DNA of 42,650 nt. Origin: Eggerthellaceae bacterium. GTDB lineage: Bacteria; Actinomycetota; Coriobacteriia; Coriobacteriales; Eggerthellaceae. Each line of letters begins with the position of its first letter. Within the stretch, counting starts at the first letter, position 1. Made by a program: the position numbers and the translations under genes. The notes beneath the pieces are model-generated. The model made no database searches and had not been told where the DNA came from. It was given only the letters and a program-made list of their open reading frames with translations. The DNA lies in assembly GCA_017459805.1 (NCBI GenBank), contig JAFUCE010000066.1, positions 1 to 42,650 of the forward strand, given 5' to 3'. Shown piece by piece: positions 33,884 to 41,773 of this stretch.

Positions 33884-33935
33884 GCCAACCTCTTCACGTA
33901 CACAGACACTTTAGTTTCTAGCTTCATTTTATCAT

Positions 33936-35162
33936 TTAGTCGGTTTCGCCAAGGGGCACATCAGCCGAAACAGAAAAGCCTCCTTGTACCCGGTTGCTTG
34001 CCTTAAAAGTGCCGCCCAGCACGTGCACGCGCTCTTCCATGCCCTGCACGCCGTGGCCGCCCGACTGCAAACTTGTTGCGCCCTTGCCGTCATCTTCCAC
34101 GAGCAAGCTCGCGCGCTTTTCATTTGAACTCAGCTTGATAGTAATGTTTGATGCCTGGGCATGGCGCACAGCGTTGGTGACCGCCTCGCGCGCAATACCG
34201 AACAGGGCTACGTCAACAAATGCCGGCACCGCATCTTTGTGGTAGTCGCTCGTGTCCAGCTGCACGCCAAGCCCTGCTTCTTCAACGTATTCCACCAAAT
34301 CAGACAGACGGTCGGTACCCTGCGTAGGCACGGTTTCGGCTTCCTGATTTTCGTTACGCAGAACACCAATCATGGAACGGATTTCTTCTAGCGCACTTTT
34401 AGATGTGTCGCGCACCTGCACGATAACTTCACGCGCTGCTTCGGGGTCGCGCTCAATCATCTTTTCCGCAGCAGCCGCCTGGATGCTAACAGCCGTCAAG
34501 GAATGCGCGGTAATGTCATGAATCTCGCGTGCAATAGCCACGCGTTCTTCCTGCACACGCCGCTGCGCCTCCACTTCCTTTTGCGCTTCAGCCGCCGCGG
34601 CACGCTCCTCAGATGCCTTCACGTAGTTCTTGTACGTCGAAAGTGCTATGCCAGCAATGGCGGCAACCATCACGTAGGTGGAATTCTGGATACGCCCCAA
34701 AAGCACCAGGCTCTCGTTCAAACCGAAGGGCATTTCCATCAGCATGAGCACCGCCACACACACCGCAGCCGCTATGATGCCTTCTTCGATCGAGCGTTCA
34801 TGGGCAACCGTAAACACCGCCACCATGGGGCCAAAGAAGGCCAGAGTATAAGCAGAGACATAGTTTGAATGCGAGAGTGCGACCACATAGGCTATGAAGG
34901 TGAAGACGAGCACTGGCCAAGGAAATTTACGGCGCAGTATCAAGGGCCAGGTGGTAAGGCCGAGCAACATGTAGGTCGAAAAATCGGGACTGACATTCAC
35001 GACGCCGATAAGCGTGCGGAAATCTTCATCTTGCAACACGAAGGACATATTTGAAAGCGAAAGCTGCGCCCAGCCCAATACAAAGGCGCCCACCGCAATA
35101 GCGATGTCAATCGCCCAGTCGAGGCTGGTCATTTCCTTGTCGTTTGTCAGGTAGTCATACAT
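33936..35162 (-). CDS. DesK/NarX-like membrane histidine kinase (HisKA_3)
   Basis: A protein of 408 residues. The N-terminal half has about six membrane helices and no obvious outside domain, so it may sense the membrane or a small ligand within it. A coiled coil (about 176-205) leads to the HisKA_3 dimerisation region REIHDITAHSLTAVSIQ with the phospho-accepting His near 213, and a HATPase_c domain (REAVTNAVRHAQA, EDDGKGA, GGHGVQGMEERV). No good ribosome binding site is seen; the ATG at 35162 lies 10 bases after nadE and is taken because of that coupling. Partner: the NarL-type regulator downstream. Confidence 0.88.
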   Translation of the reverse strand: MYDYLTNDKEMTSLDWAIDIAIAVGAFVLGWAQLSLSNMSFVLQDEDFRTLIGVVNVSPDFSTYMLLGLTTWPLILRRKFPWPVLVFTFIAYVVALSHSNYVSAYTLAFFGPMVAVFTVAHERSIEEGIIAAAVCVAVLMLMEMPFGLNESLVLLGRIQNSTYVMVAAIAGIALSTYKNYVKASEERAAAAEAQKEVEAQRRVQEERVAIAREIHDITAHSLTAVSIQAAAAEKMIERDPEAAREVIVQVRDTSKSALEEIRSMIGVLRNENQEAETVPTQGTDRLSDLVEYVEEAGLGVQLDTSDYHKDAVPAFVDVALFGIAREAVTNAVRHAQASNITIKLSSNEKRASLLVEDDGKGATSLQSGGHGVQGMEERVHVLGGTFKASNRVQGGFSVSADVPLGETD

Positions 35163-35172
35163 GTTCGCCGCA

Positions 35173-35976
35173 CTATTCTATAACAGCGCAAGGTGGCAAT
35201 AAGGCGCGTTTGTAGTCGAAGCTTTTGGCACGTGCCAGCAGCTCTTCCACCTGGGCAAGCGGTGTGGTGTCGCTGGCTAGTTCGCTGGGTGCCCTGCCTT
35301 CATCAAAGTGCCCCGCCAGGATGCGGTCAAGTTCTGCGTACCCTATGCCAAGGCCTGCTTCATCGGTCTGGTCTTCGGCAAGTTCAGCACTCGGTGCTTT
35401 TTCGAGCACACGCTGCGGAATGGGCGCTAGCCCACCAATGTCAAGCGCAATACTATTGATTTCACGCGCCAGATCATAGACCTGTGTTTTATACAAGCCA
35501 CCAATGGGCGCATACGCCCCTGCCATGTCGCCATACAGGGTGCAATAGCCCATGTAGGCTTCGCTGCGGTTACCTGTGTTTACGAGCATCCAATTATGTG
35601 CATTAGAAAAGGCCATGAGCATAATCATGCGGATGCGGGCCTGGGCGTTTTCGCTTACCACGCCCGTAAAACCGCCGTCAAAGTAAGCTTCAAGCTCGTT
35701 CGAAAACGCTTCGTAGGGTTCAGTAATTGAAATGATGTCAGTTTCAAGGCCTAAATTGCGCGCCAGCTCGAGTGCATCTTCGATCGAATGGTCGCTTGAA
35801 AAGGGCCCAGGCAACAGTACGCCATGGACGTGGGCGGGGCCGAAGGTTTCTGTGCATAGTGCCGCCACCACACTTGAATCCAGGCCTCCTGAAAGACCGA
35901 TAACGCAGTCGCTAAAACCTGCGTTTTCCGCAAAATCGCGCAGCTGTTCAACTATCAATCGGTGAATCTGTTCCAT
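35173..35976 (-). CDS. nadE: NH3-dependent NAD+ synthetase
   Basis: A protein of 267 residues, the size of the ammonia-dependent enzyme without a glutaminase domain. It amidates nicotinic acid adenine dinucleotide to NAD+ with ATP. The PP-loop SGGLDSSVVAAL is at residues 29-40; LVNTGNRSEAYMGYCTLYGDMAGAYAPIGGLYKTQVY near 131-165 is the typical substrate region, and PSAELAEDQTDEAGLGIGY is the P2-like loop. AAGGAG lies five bases before the ATG. It is the first gene of a likely unit with the histidine kinase and regulator, an unexplained pairing. Confidence 0.95.
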   Translation of the reverse strand: MEQIHRLIVEQLRDFAENAGFSDCVIGLSGGLDSSVVAALCTETFGPAHVHGVLLPGPFSSDHSIEDALELARNLGLETDIISITEPYEAFSNELEAYFDGGFTGVVSENAQARIRMIMLMAFSNAHNWMLVNTGNRSEAYMGYCTLYGDMAGAYAPIGGLYKTQVYDLAREINSIALDIGGLAPIPQRVLEKAPSAELAEDQTDEAGLGIGYAELDRILAGHFDEGRAPSELASDTTPLAQVEELLARAKSFDYKRALLPPCAVIE

Positions 35977-36027
35977 ATCTGCTCCTTAGTAGCAAAGAAA
36001 GGGCGTGGCGCTATTCCGCTTCGTTAA

Positions 36028-36681
36028 TTACTGGATAGCACGAATCTTTTCGGCCAACCAGTTTGCCCATTCTTCCACACCCTCGCCCGTAGTTGCTGCC
36101 ATACGAAAGATGGGGGCCTGCGGGTTCAGCTGGCGCACCGCGTCCGTAAAGGCTTCTTCGTTGAAGTTGAAAACGGGCATAGTATCCACCTTGTTAAGGA
36201 TTACCGCTTCAGCCACTTGGAATATGCCGGGGTATTTCAGTGGTTTGTCGTCGCCTTCAGGCACGGACAGAATCATGACCTTGGAGTTTTCGCCCAGGTC
36301 GAAGTCGGTCGGGCACACCAGGTTGCCTACATTTTCCAGCAGGATAAGGTCGAGGGCGTCCAGGTCGAGCACGTCGAGCGCTTTGCGAATCATATTGCTT
36401 TCCAAATGGCAGGCACCGCCCGTGTTTATCTGCACGGCCGCAATGCCCTGAGCCTTAATTTTTTCGGAGTCCACGCTTGAAGCTATGTCGCCTTCGATAA
36501 CGGCGATGTTGAACTCGTCGCGCAAGGCTTCGATGGTGGCCAGAATGGTAGACGTCTTGCCACTGCCCGGGGACGCCAAAATGTTCAACACGAACACGTG
36601 CTTTTCCGCAAAGAGCACGCGGTTTTCTTCCGCCAATGCGTCGTTTTTTGCCAGAATTGGTTGTTCTAAATCAATTTGCAC
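36028..36681 (-). CDS. hypB: Hydrogenase/urease maturation GTPase HypB
   Basis: A protein of 217 residues of the SIMIBI G3E GTPase family, which helps insert nickel into [NiFe]-hydrogenases. Seen are the conserved leader ILAKNDALAEENR, the P-loop LASPGSGKTS (near residue 37), EGDIASSVD, the metal-site GGACHLE, ENVGNLVCP and the base-recognising NKVD. There is no His-rich nickel-storage tail and no N-terminal CxxCGC motif. GTG at 36681 has AGAGG eight bases upstream and is preferred over GTG at 36690, which overlaps that site. It has its own promoter. No hydrogenase structural gene is in the window. Confidence 0.93.
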   Translation of the reverse strand: MQIDLEQPILAKNDALAEENRVLFAEKHVFVLNILASPGSGKTSTILATIEALRDEFNIAVIEGDIASSVDSEKIKAQGIAAVQINTGGACHLESNMIRKALDVLDLDALDLILLENVGNLVCPTDFDLGENSKVMILSVPEGDDKPLKYPGIFQVAEAVILNKVDTMPVFNFNEEAFTDAVRQLNPQAPIFRMAATTGEGVEEWANWLAEKIRAIQ

Positions 36682-36705
36682 ACAAACCACCTCTTTCGAT
36701 CAATC

Positions 36706-36735
36706 ATTATAGCGACATGTTGTGTTCACAGACAA
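36706..36735 (-). promoter_or_regulatory. Promoter of hypB
   Basis: On the minus strand TTGTCT (36730-36735), an 18-base spacer and a perfect TATAAT (36706-36711), about 25 bases before the hypB start. Confidence 0.6.
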
Positions 36736-36859
36736 AACCTGCCCTGCTGTTCGACAAAAGGCAGAGGTACACACGCGCACTTTTTTATCCTGCTGGGATA
36801 TAACTGTGCGCATCGGAACACAAGGTTCATCGGGGGCATCAAGCACCTGAGGATTTCGC

Positions 36860-36899
36860 ATCTGTCTGGGTATGCCATCGTGGACACGCCCAGACAGAT
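36860..36899 (-). terminator. Hairpin after the unknown gene upstream of hypB
   Basis: A perfect 11-bp stem (36860-36870 with 36889-36899) and an 18-base loop, 7 bases beyond the stop of the gene at 36906. No T run follows on the minus strand, so the mechanism of termination is uncertain. The rest of the 36712-36859 gap holds nothing recognised apart from the hypB promoter. Confidence 0.5.
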
Positions 36900-36905
36900 T
36901 AAGGA

Positions 36906-37490
36906 CTAATCTTCAAGAATCTTTGCGAGGTGATCGCGCTGGAAAGGATGGCTCTGTCCAGGATAAAGGAATGCTAAATCGATACGAGCTGGTGCTAGGA
37001 CGTCTGAAATAGTAAATGCATTGAGCGTCTTGGCGCTAATAATAACGTCGTTGCGAATACCGCGCAGGAAAAGCCAGGTACCTTCCGCAAGCGGCTCTTC
37101 TGCAATGAGAGGAAGAACGCCTGCCGCAACCAACGCATCAAGGCTTGCTTGGTCGTAAGACTGAGCAAACAGCACAATACTTCCCGCGCGCGCAAGGTTT
37201 TCGGCGGCTTGTACGGCGAGGTTTTCAACAGCACCCACAGAAAGCGCTGCGCTCAGTTGGTTTTTACGGATACCCAATCCCGGATAGTTTGCCTGACATA
37301 AACGGGCAACAGGGTCGAGCTCTTTGTTGGCATCAAGTGGGCAGGTATTGGCCTGGCTCCCCATTTCTCCAGCGGTAAGAACACCAACGAGCGCCGCGAG
37401 TTGTTCGATGTCAAGGGCTACATCGAGATTGTTGCCCACCACTTTGACAATCATATTGTCCGTAAGACCTCGTTTTGAATAGCTCAGCAT
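36906..37490 (-). CDS. Unrecognised protein between hypA and hypB
   Basis: A soluble-looking protein of 194 residues that I cannot place. It has no signal peptide or membrane helix. Visible features are two cysteines (TCPLD near 69 and ARLCQANYPGLGIRKNQL near 83), a helix-strand alternation after residue 90 (VGAVENLAVQAAENLARAGSIVLFAQSYDQASLDALVAAGVLPLIAEEP) that resembles a Rossmann-like half, and a C-terminal hydrophobic strand followed by YPGQSHPFQRDHL. AAAGGGG lies eight bases before the ATG. Its place between hypA and hypB suggests, but does not prove, a link to nickel-enzyme maturation. Confidence 0.65.
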   Translation of the reverse strand: MLSYSKRGLTDNMIVKVVGNNLDVALDIEQLAALVGVLTAGEMGSQANTCPLDANKELDPVARLCQANYPGLGIRKNQLSAALSVGAVENLAVQAAENLARAGSIVLFAQSYDQASLDALVAAGVLPLIAEEPLAEGTWLFLRGIRNDVIISAKTLNAFTISDVLAPARIDLAFLYPGQSHPFQRDHLAKILED

Positions 37491-37729
37491 TGCAGCACCC
37501 CTTTCCCTTGTGCGCTATTTCCGTAAGCATCATGATAGTTCATTACGCACAAAAGTTATAGGTAGTCGAAGTATCAGTGAGTATTGGTTGCTGTGTTGCA
37601 GGTTGGCGCTAGGAAACCAGTGAGCGCGCATCTGGTGAGCGCAATAAGCCCGCCGCGTATAGTGTGGCGACCATAACACATCGCAAACCAGAAGGCAGTT
37701 GATGGCATAGCACGCAAAATAGCAGTTGC

Positions 37730-37838
37730 TGGCAAAAAATGACAGAGTTGTACGGGTTGCAGCGCGAAAGTGGCAAGAAATGACGGTATTGTACGGGTTC
37801 AATAGGAAAAATCCGTACAACTCCGTCATTCTTTGCCA
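37730..37838. repeat. Dispersed 109-bp three-unit repeat, copy B
   Basis: Direct units at 37730-37756 and 37771-37797 and an inverted unit at 37814-37838, with the same spacing (41 and 43 bases) as copy A at 9417-9525. Unit sequences match copy A at nearly all positions, while the spacers have diverged. It sits in the 471-base gap between hypA and the unknown gene. The rest of that gap (37491-37729 and 37839-37934) holds no recognised gene. Confidence 0.85.
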
Positions 37839-37934
37839 CCAAGTCTTGAACCGCTCGCATGTTATACAAGCAAATGCATAAGGGCTTAGCGTGCCACCAA
37901 ATACGCGTGCAACGGCAGGACGTCTCTTACGTAT

Positions 37935-37962
37935 GTTCCGCCGTTCGTCAGAACGGCGGAAC
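37935..37962 (-). other. Hairpin at the end of hypA
   Basis: A perfect 12-bp stem (37935-37946 with 37951-37962) and loop GTCA, overlapping the last base of the hypA stop codon. The inner 18 bases are the same as the groEL hairpin except for compensated changes. No T run follows. Confidence 0.7.
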
Positions 37963-38306
37963 TACAGGTCGACTTCGATTGAATCGATTTGCATTTCTTT
38001 GCCGGCAATCAATTCAGTGAAGGGATTGCCGCATTTGGCGCAGGTCATATGGAAGCGGTCATGTTCATATTCTGCGCCACATTCCTGGCAGCGACTCTTG
38101 GGGCGAATGGTATTGATGTGTAACTTCGCGCCCTCGCAGATGGTACCCTCGGACAAAACTTCGAAAGCAAACTCAAGCGCATCGGAGATTGCTTCGGTCA
38201 TTTCGCCCACCGAAAGCGTAATATCGGTCACGCGAACGGCGCCCGCATTGCGCGCCGCTTCCGTTACGGAGCTCATAACCCCTGTCATTAGTCCCAATTC
38301 ATGCAT
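37962..38306 (-). CDS. hypA: Hydrogenase maturation nickel chaperone HypA
   Basis: A protein of 114 residues. The N-terminus MHEL gives the Met-His-Glu nickel site (His2), and the zinc ribbon has CQEC (near 73) and CAKC (near 88). HypA delivers nickel to hydrogenase precursors with HypB. The ATG at 38306 is required by the MHE motif; it has no ribosome binding site but TATACT lies six bases upstream, so the mRNA is probably leaderless. The open frame reaching to 38333 is not meaningful. Confidence 0.94.
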   Translation of the reverse strand: MHELGLMTGVMSSVTEAARNAGAVRVTDITLSVGEMTEAISDALEFAFEVLSEGTICEGAKLHINTIRPKSRCQECGAEYEHDRFHMTCAKCGNPFTELIAGKEMQIDSIEVDL

Positions 38307-38312
38307 AAGCAA

Positions 38313-38318
38313 AGTATA
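38313..38318 (-). promoter_or_regulatory. -10 box of hypA (leaderless)
   Basis: TATACT on the minus strand six bases before the hypA ATG, with no Shine-Dalgarno sequence between. Confidence 0.45.
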
Positions 38319-38363
38319 GTGCATGTGACACAAAGCTTAGCGTGGCAATGTGACGCTGTTACC

Positions 38364-39212
38364 TTATTCAGCTTCTTTTTCGGCTTCCTTCTTGGCCTGG
38401 ATTTCAGCCCATTCTTCTTCCCAGGCAGCATCTTCAGCAGCTTGGCGTTCAGCTTCTTCCTTTTGCTTTTTAATCTTGTTGCCGAGCACCAAACGCGCTG
38501 CCAACATCGATATTTCGTAAAGACCAATCATGGCGCCAAAAAGCAGAAGCATGGTGATGGGCGAAGCATCGGGCGTAATAAGCGCCGAAATAACCATGAG
38601 CGCAATATAGACTGTACGCCAGGCGCCGCGCAGCTTCGCATAAGGCACCACTTCAAACACGGTTAGGTAGAACACCACGAGCGGCAGTTCAAAGGCAAAA
38701 CCAAAACCGATTTCAAACTTGATGATGATGTCAATCCATTGCTTGGCTTCGGGCAAGATGGTTGCAAAGCCTAAGCCCTGGTCTGTCAGCCATTCGAACG
38801 CGGGATGCAGAATAACGAGATAGCAAAAAACGCTTCCGAAAATAAACAGGACATTCGCGACGGCGAAGGTGGGAAGGAACCACTTGCGTTCGTTGGGCTT
38901 GAGCGCTGGCAGGAAGAAAGCCAGGGCCTGCCAAATGATAACGGGCATACAGGCCACCAACGCTGCCCACATGGCAATCACAAAACGAGTTCCGAAAGCG
39001 TCGAAGGCACCCATGTAGACCCATGCAGGTGTGCCGTCGTCGTTCATGGGGACGAGATCGTTAATGGGCATAATGAGGAAGTTTGCAATGGTTGGCGTGG
39101 CCAAATAGAACACAAGCACCGCAACCAACAGGCATACAACAACGCGCACGAAACGCATGCGCAGCTCACCAAGGTGATCGAAAAGGGGCATTCGCGCAGG
39201 ACCGACTGGCAT
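38364..39212 (-). CDS. tatC: Sec-independent translocase subunit TatC
   Basis: A protein of 282 residues with six membrane helices. TatC recognises the twin-arginine signal of folded proteins. Landmarks are MPLFDHLGELRMRF at residues 8-21 (the conserved cytoplasmic entry), the Phe/Pro-rich first loop and KFEIGFGFAFELPLVVFYL near 157-175 with the conserved Glu. A ~35-residue Glu/Lys/Ala-rich helix follows the last membrane helix, an extension beyond the normal C-terminus. Its ATG lies one base after the tatA/B stop. The dmsA product is a client in the same window. Confidence 0.95.
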   Translation of the reverse strand: MPVGPARMPLFDHLGELRMRFVRVVVCLLVAVLVFYLATPTIANFLIMPINDLVPMNDDGTPAWVYMGAFDAFGTRFVIAMWAALVACMPVIIWQALAFFLPALKPNERKWFLPTFAVANVLFIFGSVFCYLVILHPAFEWLTDQGLGFATILPEAKQWIDIIIKFEIGFGFAFELPLVVFYLTVFEVVPYAKLRGAWRTVYIALMVISALITPDASPITMLLLFGAMIGLYEISMLAARLVLGNKIKKQKEEAERQAAEDAAWEEEWAEIQAKKEAEKEAE

Positions 39213-39213
39213 G

Positions 39214-39966
39214 CTATTCCCCCTCTCCTTCTACGGATGCGTCCGCTTCGGGCGCGTCGACGTAGGGCGTGCTGGTTTCAGCTGCGTCCGCTTCTGAAGC
39301 CGAAGCTTTATCAGCGGGAGTATCCGCTGCTTCTTCGACCTGTTTGTCTTTAGGTTCGCTGGCAGTTTTTGCGGCCGCTTCTTTTTTCTGGGCAGCAATG
39401 TCAGCCTTGCTCGGCGCCTTCTTCGGCTGCTTGGCCTTGGGCTTCGTGCCATATAGTTCGTCAGCCGTAGGACGCTTCTTAGCGGCTTCGGTTTCTTCGT
39501 TTGCTTCGCGTTCGGCTGCTAGTGCTGCAACAGCTGCTTCACCTGCGGCCTTGGCGGCTTCTTTGGCGGCTTCTTCAGATTCACCCCGCGCAAGAGCTTC
39601 GTCCTTTGCGGCAGTTTCAGCTTCTTTCTTCGCTGCCAATTCGGCCTTGCGTTCTTCCGATGCCTTACGCGCGGCACGTTGCTTGTCGTAGCGCGCCTTG
39701 CGTTGGGTAAAGCTTTCGCCGCGGTCTTCCTTCGTTACCTGTTGTTCGAGCTTCGAAATAGCATCGAGCGGATTCTTGAAGGGATCTTCGGCGTCGGGGT
39801 CGTACACTTCGGTTTTGATAACCTTGCTCATTTCGGCCTGGGCATTGCGGAACTTCGCGATAGCCTGCCCCAGCGTTTTTGCCATAGCAGGTAGTTTATC
39901 GGGCCCAAAGATAATGAACCCGAATATCAGGATGATAAGTAGTTCGTTTGCACCAATGCCAAACAA
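39214..39966 (-). CDS. Twin-arginine translocase TatA/TatB-type subunit with a long charged tail
   Basis: A protein of 250 residues. The N-terminal membrane helix (about 6-22, ELLIILIFGFIIFGPDKLP) and following amphipathic helix are typical of TatA/TatB; FGP...LP leans to TatB. The remaining ~190 residues are Ala/Glu/Lys-rich with coiled-coil character, ending in a Ser/Ala/Glu tail; TatA proteins are usually below 100 residues and TatB below 180. It starts at TTG with GGGGA six bases upstream. Order: small membrane protein, tatA/B, tatC. Confidence 0.88.
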   Translation of the reverse strand: MFGIGANELLIILIFGFIIFGPDKLPAMAKTLGQAIAKFRNAQAEMSKVIKTEVYDPDAEDPFKNPLDAISKLEQQVTKEDRGESFTQRKARYDKQRAARKASEERKAELAAKKEAETAAKDEALARGESEEAAKEAAKAAGEAAVAALAAEREANEETEAAKKRPTADELYGTKPKAKQPKKAPSKADIAAQKKEAAAKTASEPKDKQVEEAADTPADKASASEADAAETSTPYVDAPEADASVEGEGE

Positions 39967-39989
39967 AGTGATTCCCCGTTATAGTGTGC

Positions 39990-40343
39990 CTATGCCGCCG
40001 ACGAACTTGTTTCAGCGCCTTCTTCGGCACCTTCTTCATCGCTTTCGGCGTCAGATGCTTCGCCCGTGACCTCAACGATGGTGGTGGATGAATCGGCGTC
40101 TTCTTCGCTGCTTTGCGCGGCTTGCGTCTGGGCAGCCTGCATCTGCTGCTGGTTGCCACAGAAGGTAAGGCCAGCCATGGGAAGCATTAGACCCAGGATA
40201 AGCAGGATGGCAACAATGGCGATGCCAATGCGCTTCCAGAGTTCTTTACGTTCCTTTTCTGCCTTTGCCGCTGCTTCACGCGCTGCGGCAGCTTCTTCAC
40301 GCGCCTGCTTTTGCTTTGCCGACATCTTTTGTTTCTTAGCCAT
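39990..40343 (-). CDS. Small single-pass membrane protein upstream of tat genes
   Basis: A protein of 117 residues. It has a Lys/Ala/Glu helix (about 1-37), one membrane helix (about 38-60, IGIAIVAILLILGLMLPMAGLTF) and an acidic Ser/Glu-rich tail. I do not recognise a family. AGGAA lies six bases before the ATG, and it ends 23 bases before tatA/B, so it belongs to that operon. A role as an assembly partner in export is possible but unsupported. Confidence 0.7.
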   Translation of the reverse strand: MAKKQKMSAKQKQAREEAAAAREAAAKAEKERKELWKRIGIAIVAILLILGLMLPMAGLTFCGNQQQMQAAQTQAAQSSEEDADSSTTIVEVTGEASDAESDEEGAEEGAETSSSAA

Positions 40344-40387
40344 AATTCCTATTTCCTATCGTTTTCTGCGCAAACTGCTTGTTATCT

Positions 40388-41740
40388 TTAGCTGCGCAGC
40401 CTTCCTCTTGTTTCAATAACGCGGGCGATATTGTACGCCACATCGACCTCAACATTCCATTCTTCATTTTCATACAACACATTACCGTCAACCATGGTCA
40501 TCACAACATCGTTGCTGCTGGTGGTGTTAACGAGTGCCGAAACAGGGTCGCTCGTAGGCATTTGATGCGACGAAGACATGTCCACCGCAATAATGTCGGC
40601 ACGCTTCCCAGCCTCGAGCGAACCAATTTCGTGGTCCATACGCAGGGCACGCGCGCCGCCGATGGTTGCCATTTCAAGCAAGGTTTCAGCCGAAAGGAAG
40701 AAATCGGATTCGACCGCACGTTGCACCAACATGCTTGTGCGCATTTCTTCCATCATGTCGGTGGCATCTGTTGCGGCAGGGCTGTCGGTGCCCAGGCCAA
40801 TACGCATGCCAGCCTTAAGATATTCACGCAAGGGGGGCACACCCATGCCCAGCTTGGCATTACAGCGCGAACAAATGCCAATAGCAACGTCATGTTCACG
40901 CAGCTTGGCAATGTCGTCGTCATTCACGTGGATACAATGGATGGCGAGCATATTGCCCACTTCGAAGGCGTCCCAGTTCAAAGCGTAGTTAACTGGTGTT
41001 GCAGCCGTCGGTAGCCAGGGCGGAATCTCCACGTAGCCACGTGCACTCGCAAGCGCGTCGACCGAAAATGCGCTCGTGCCGTTACGGATGAACTTGTATT
41101 CTTCACGACTACCCGCAATATGCATGGCTACTGGTACGCGGTCACCAGCATATTCCGTAATCTTTTTAAAAATGGACGGATGGCATTTGTAGAGCGCACC
41201 TGGAGCTATGCCTATGCTGAGGCGGCTTGGATCGGCGTATTCCTGCCACTGAGCAATGTCTGTCTTGGCTTGGTTCATGGCGAAGTCAACGCGGTGCTTG
41301 TCGGTTGCGCTTACTTCCCTATAAATGACACCGCGCATGCCCAAGCGGTGCAGGGCCTTAAGCGCCGCACCTGTAGGCGTAATGTCAGCCATGCAGGTAA
41401 TGCCCGCCGAAAGAGCTTCGAGCACGCCCACAATGGCAGAGCTTTCGAGGTCAGCGGGGCTCATCGTGTCACCCTTGCTGTGAACCTGAATGATCCAAGT
41501 TGCATAGGGCACATCGTGCACGAGGCCGCGCATAGCCGTGTATTCCAGATGGGTATGAACATTAACGAAACCGGGCAGCAGGGCGGCCTGGCCAAAATCG
41601 CGCACTTCTTCTTCAGGATGGCGGGCGCGCAGGTTAAGGGCTGGGCCCACTTCAAGGATTTTGCCATCGCGCACCAAAACAGCGCCCTTTTCAATAGGCG
41701 CAGACGTTATAGGCAAAACATATTGTGCGCACAGCAGCAT
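40388..41740 (-). CDS. COG0402 amidohydrolase (aminofutalosine or nucleoside deaminase candidate)
   Basis: A protein of 450 residues with the TIM-barrel amidohydrolase plan of the MTA/SAH deaminase group. Metal ligands are visible: HTHLE near residue 62 (HxH), MHIAG near 205, IHVND near 267 and GTDSPAA near 314. Two positions usually kept in MTA/SAH deaminases differ: the PH-PYT motif reads APGALYKC, and the Glu after the third metal His (HxxE) reads HIAG. So another substrate is likely. Neighbouring menG suggests 6-aminodeoxyfutalosine in menaquinone synthesis as one option; that is inference. AGGAGG stands six bases before the ATG. Confidence 0.78.
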   Translation of the reverse strand: MLLCAQYVLPITSAPIEKGAVLVRDGKILEVGPALNLRARHPEEEVRDFGQAALLPGFVNVHTHLEYTAMRGLVHDVPYATWIIQVHSKGDTMSPADLESSAIVGVLEALSAGITCMADITPTGAALKALHRLGMRGVIYREVSATDKHRVDFAMNQAKTDIAQWQEYADPSRLSIGIAPGALYKCHPSIFKKITEYAGDRVPVAMHIAGSREEYKFIRNGTSAFSVDALASARGYVEIPPWLPTAATPVNYALNWDAFEVGNMLAIHCIHVNDDDIAKLREHDVAIGICSRCNAKLGMGVPPLREYLKAGMRIGLGTDSPAATDATDMMEEMRTSMLVQRAVESDFFLSAETLLEMATIGGARALRMDHEIGSLEAGKRADIIAVDMSSSHQMPTSDPVSALVNTTSSNDVVMTMVDGNVLYENEEWNVEVDVAYNIARVIETRGRLRS

Positions 41741-41773
41741 AGTATTCCTCCTGAATAGCGAAGGTTTATTTTA

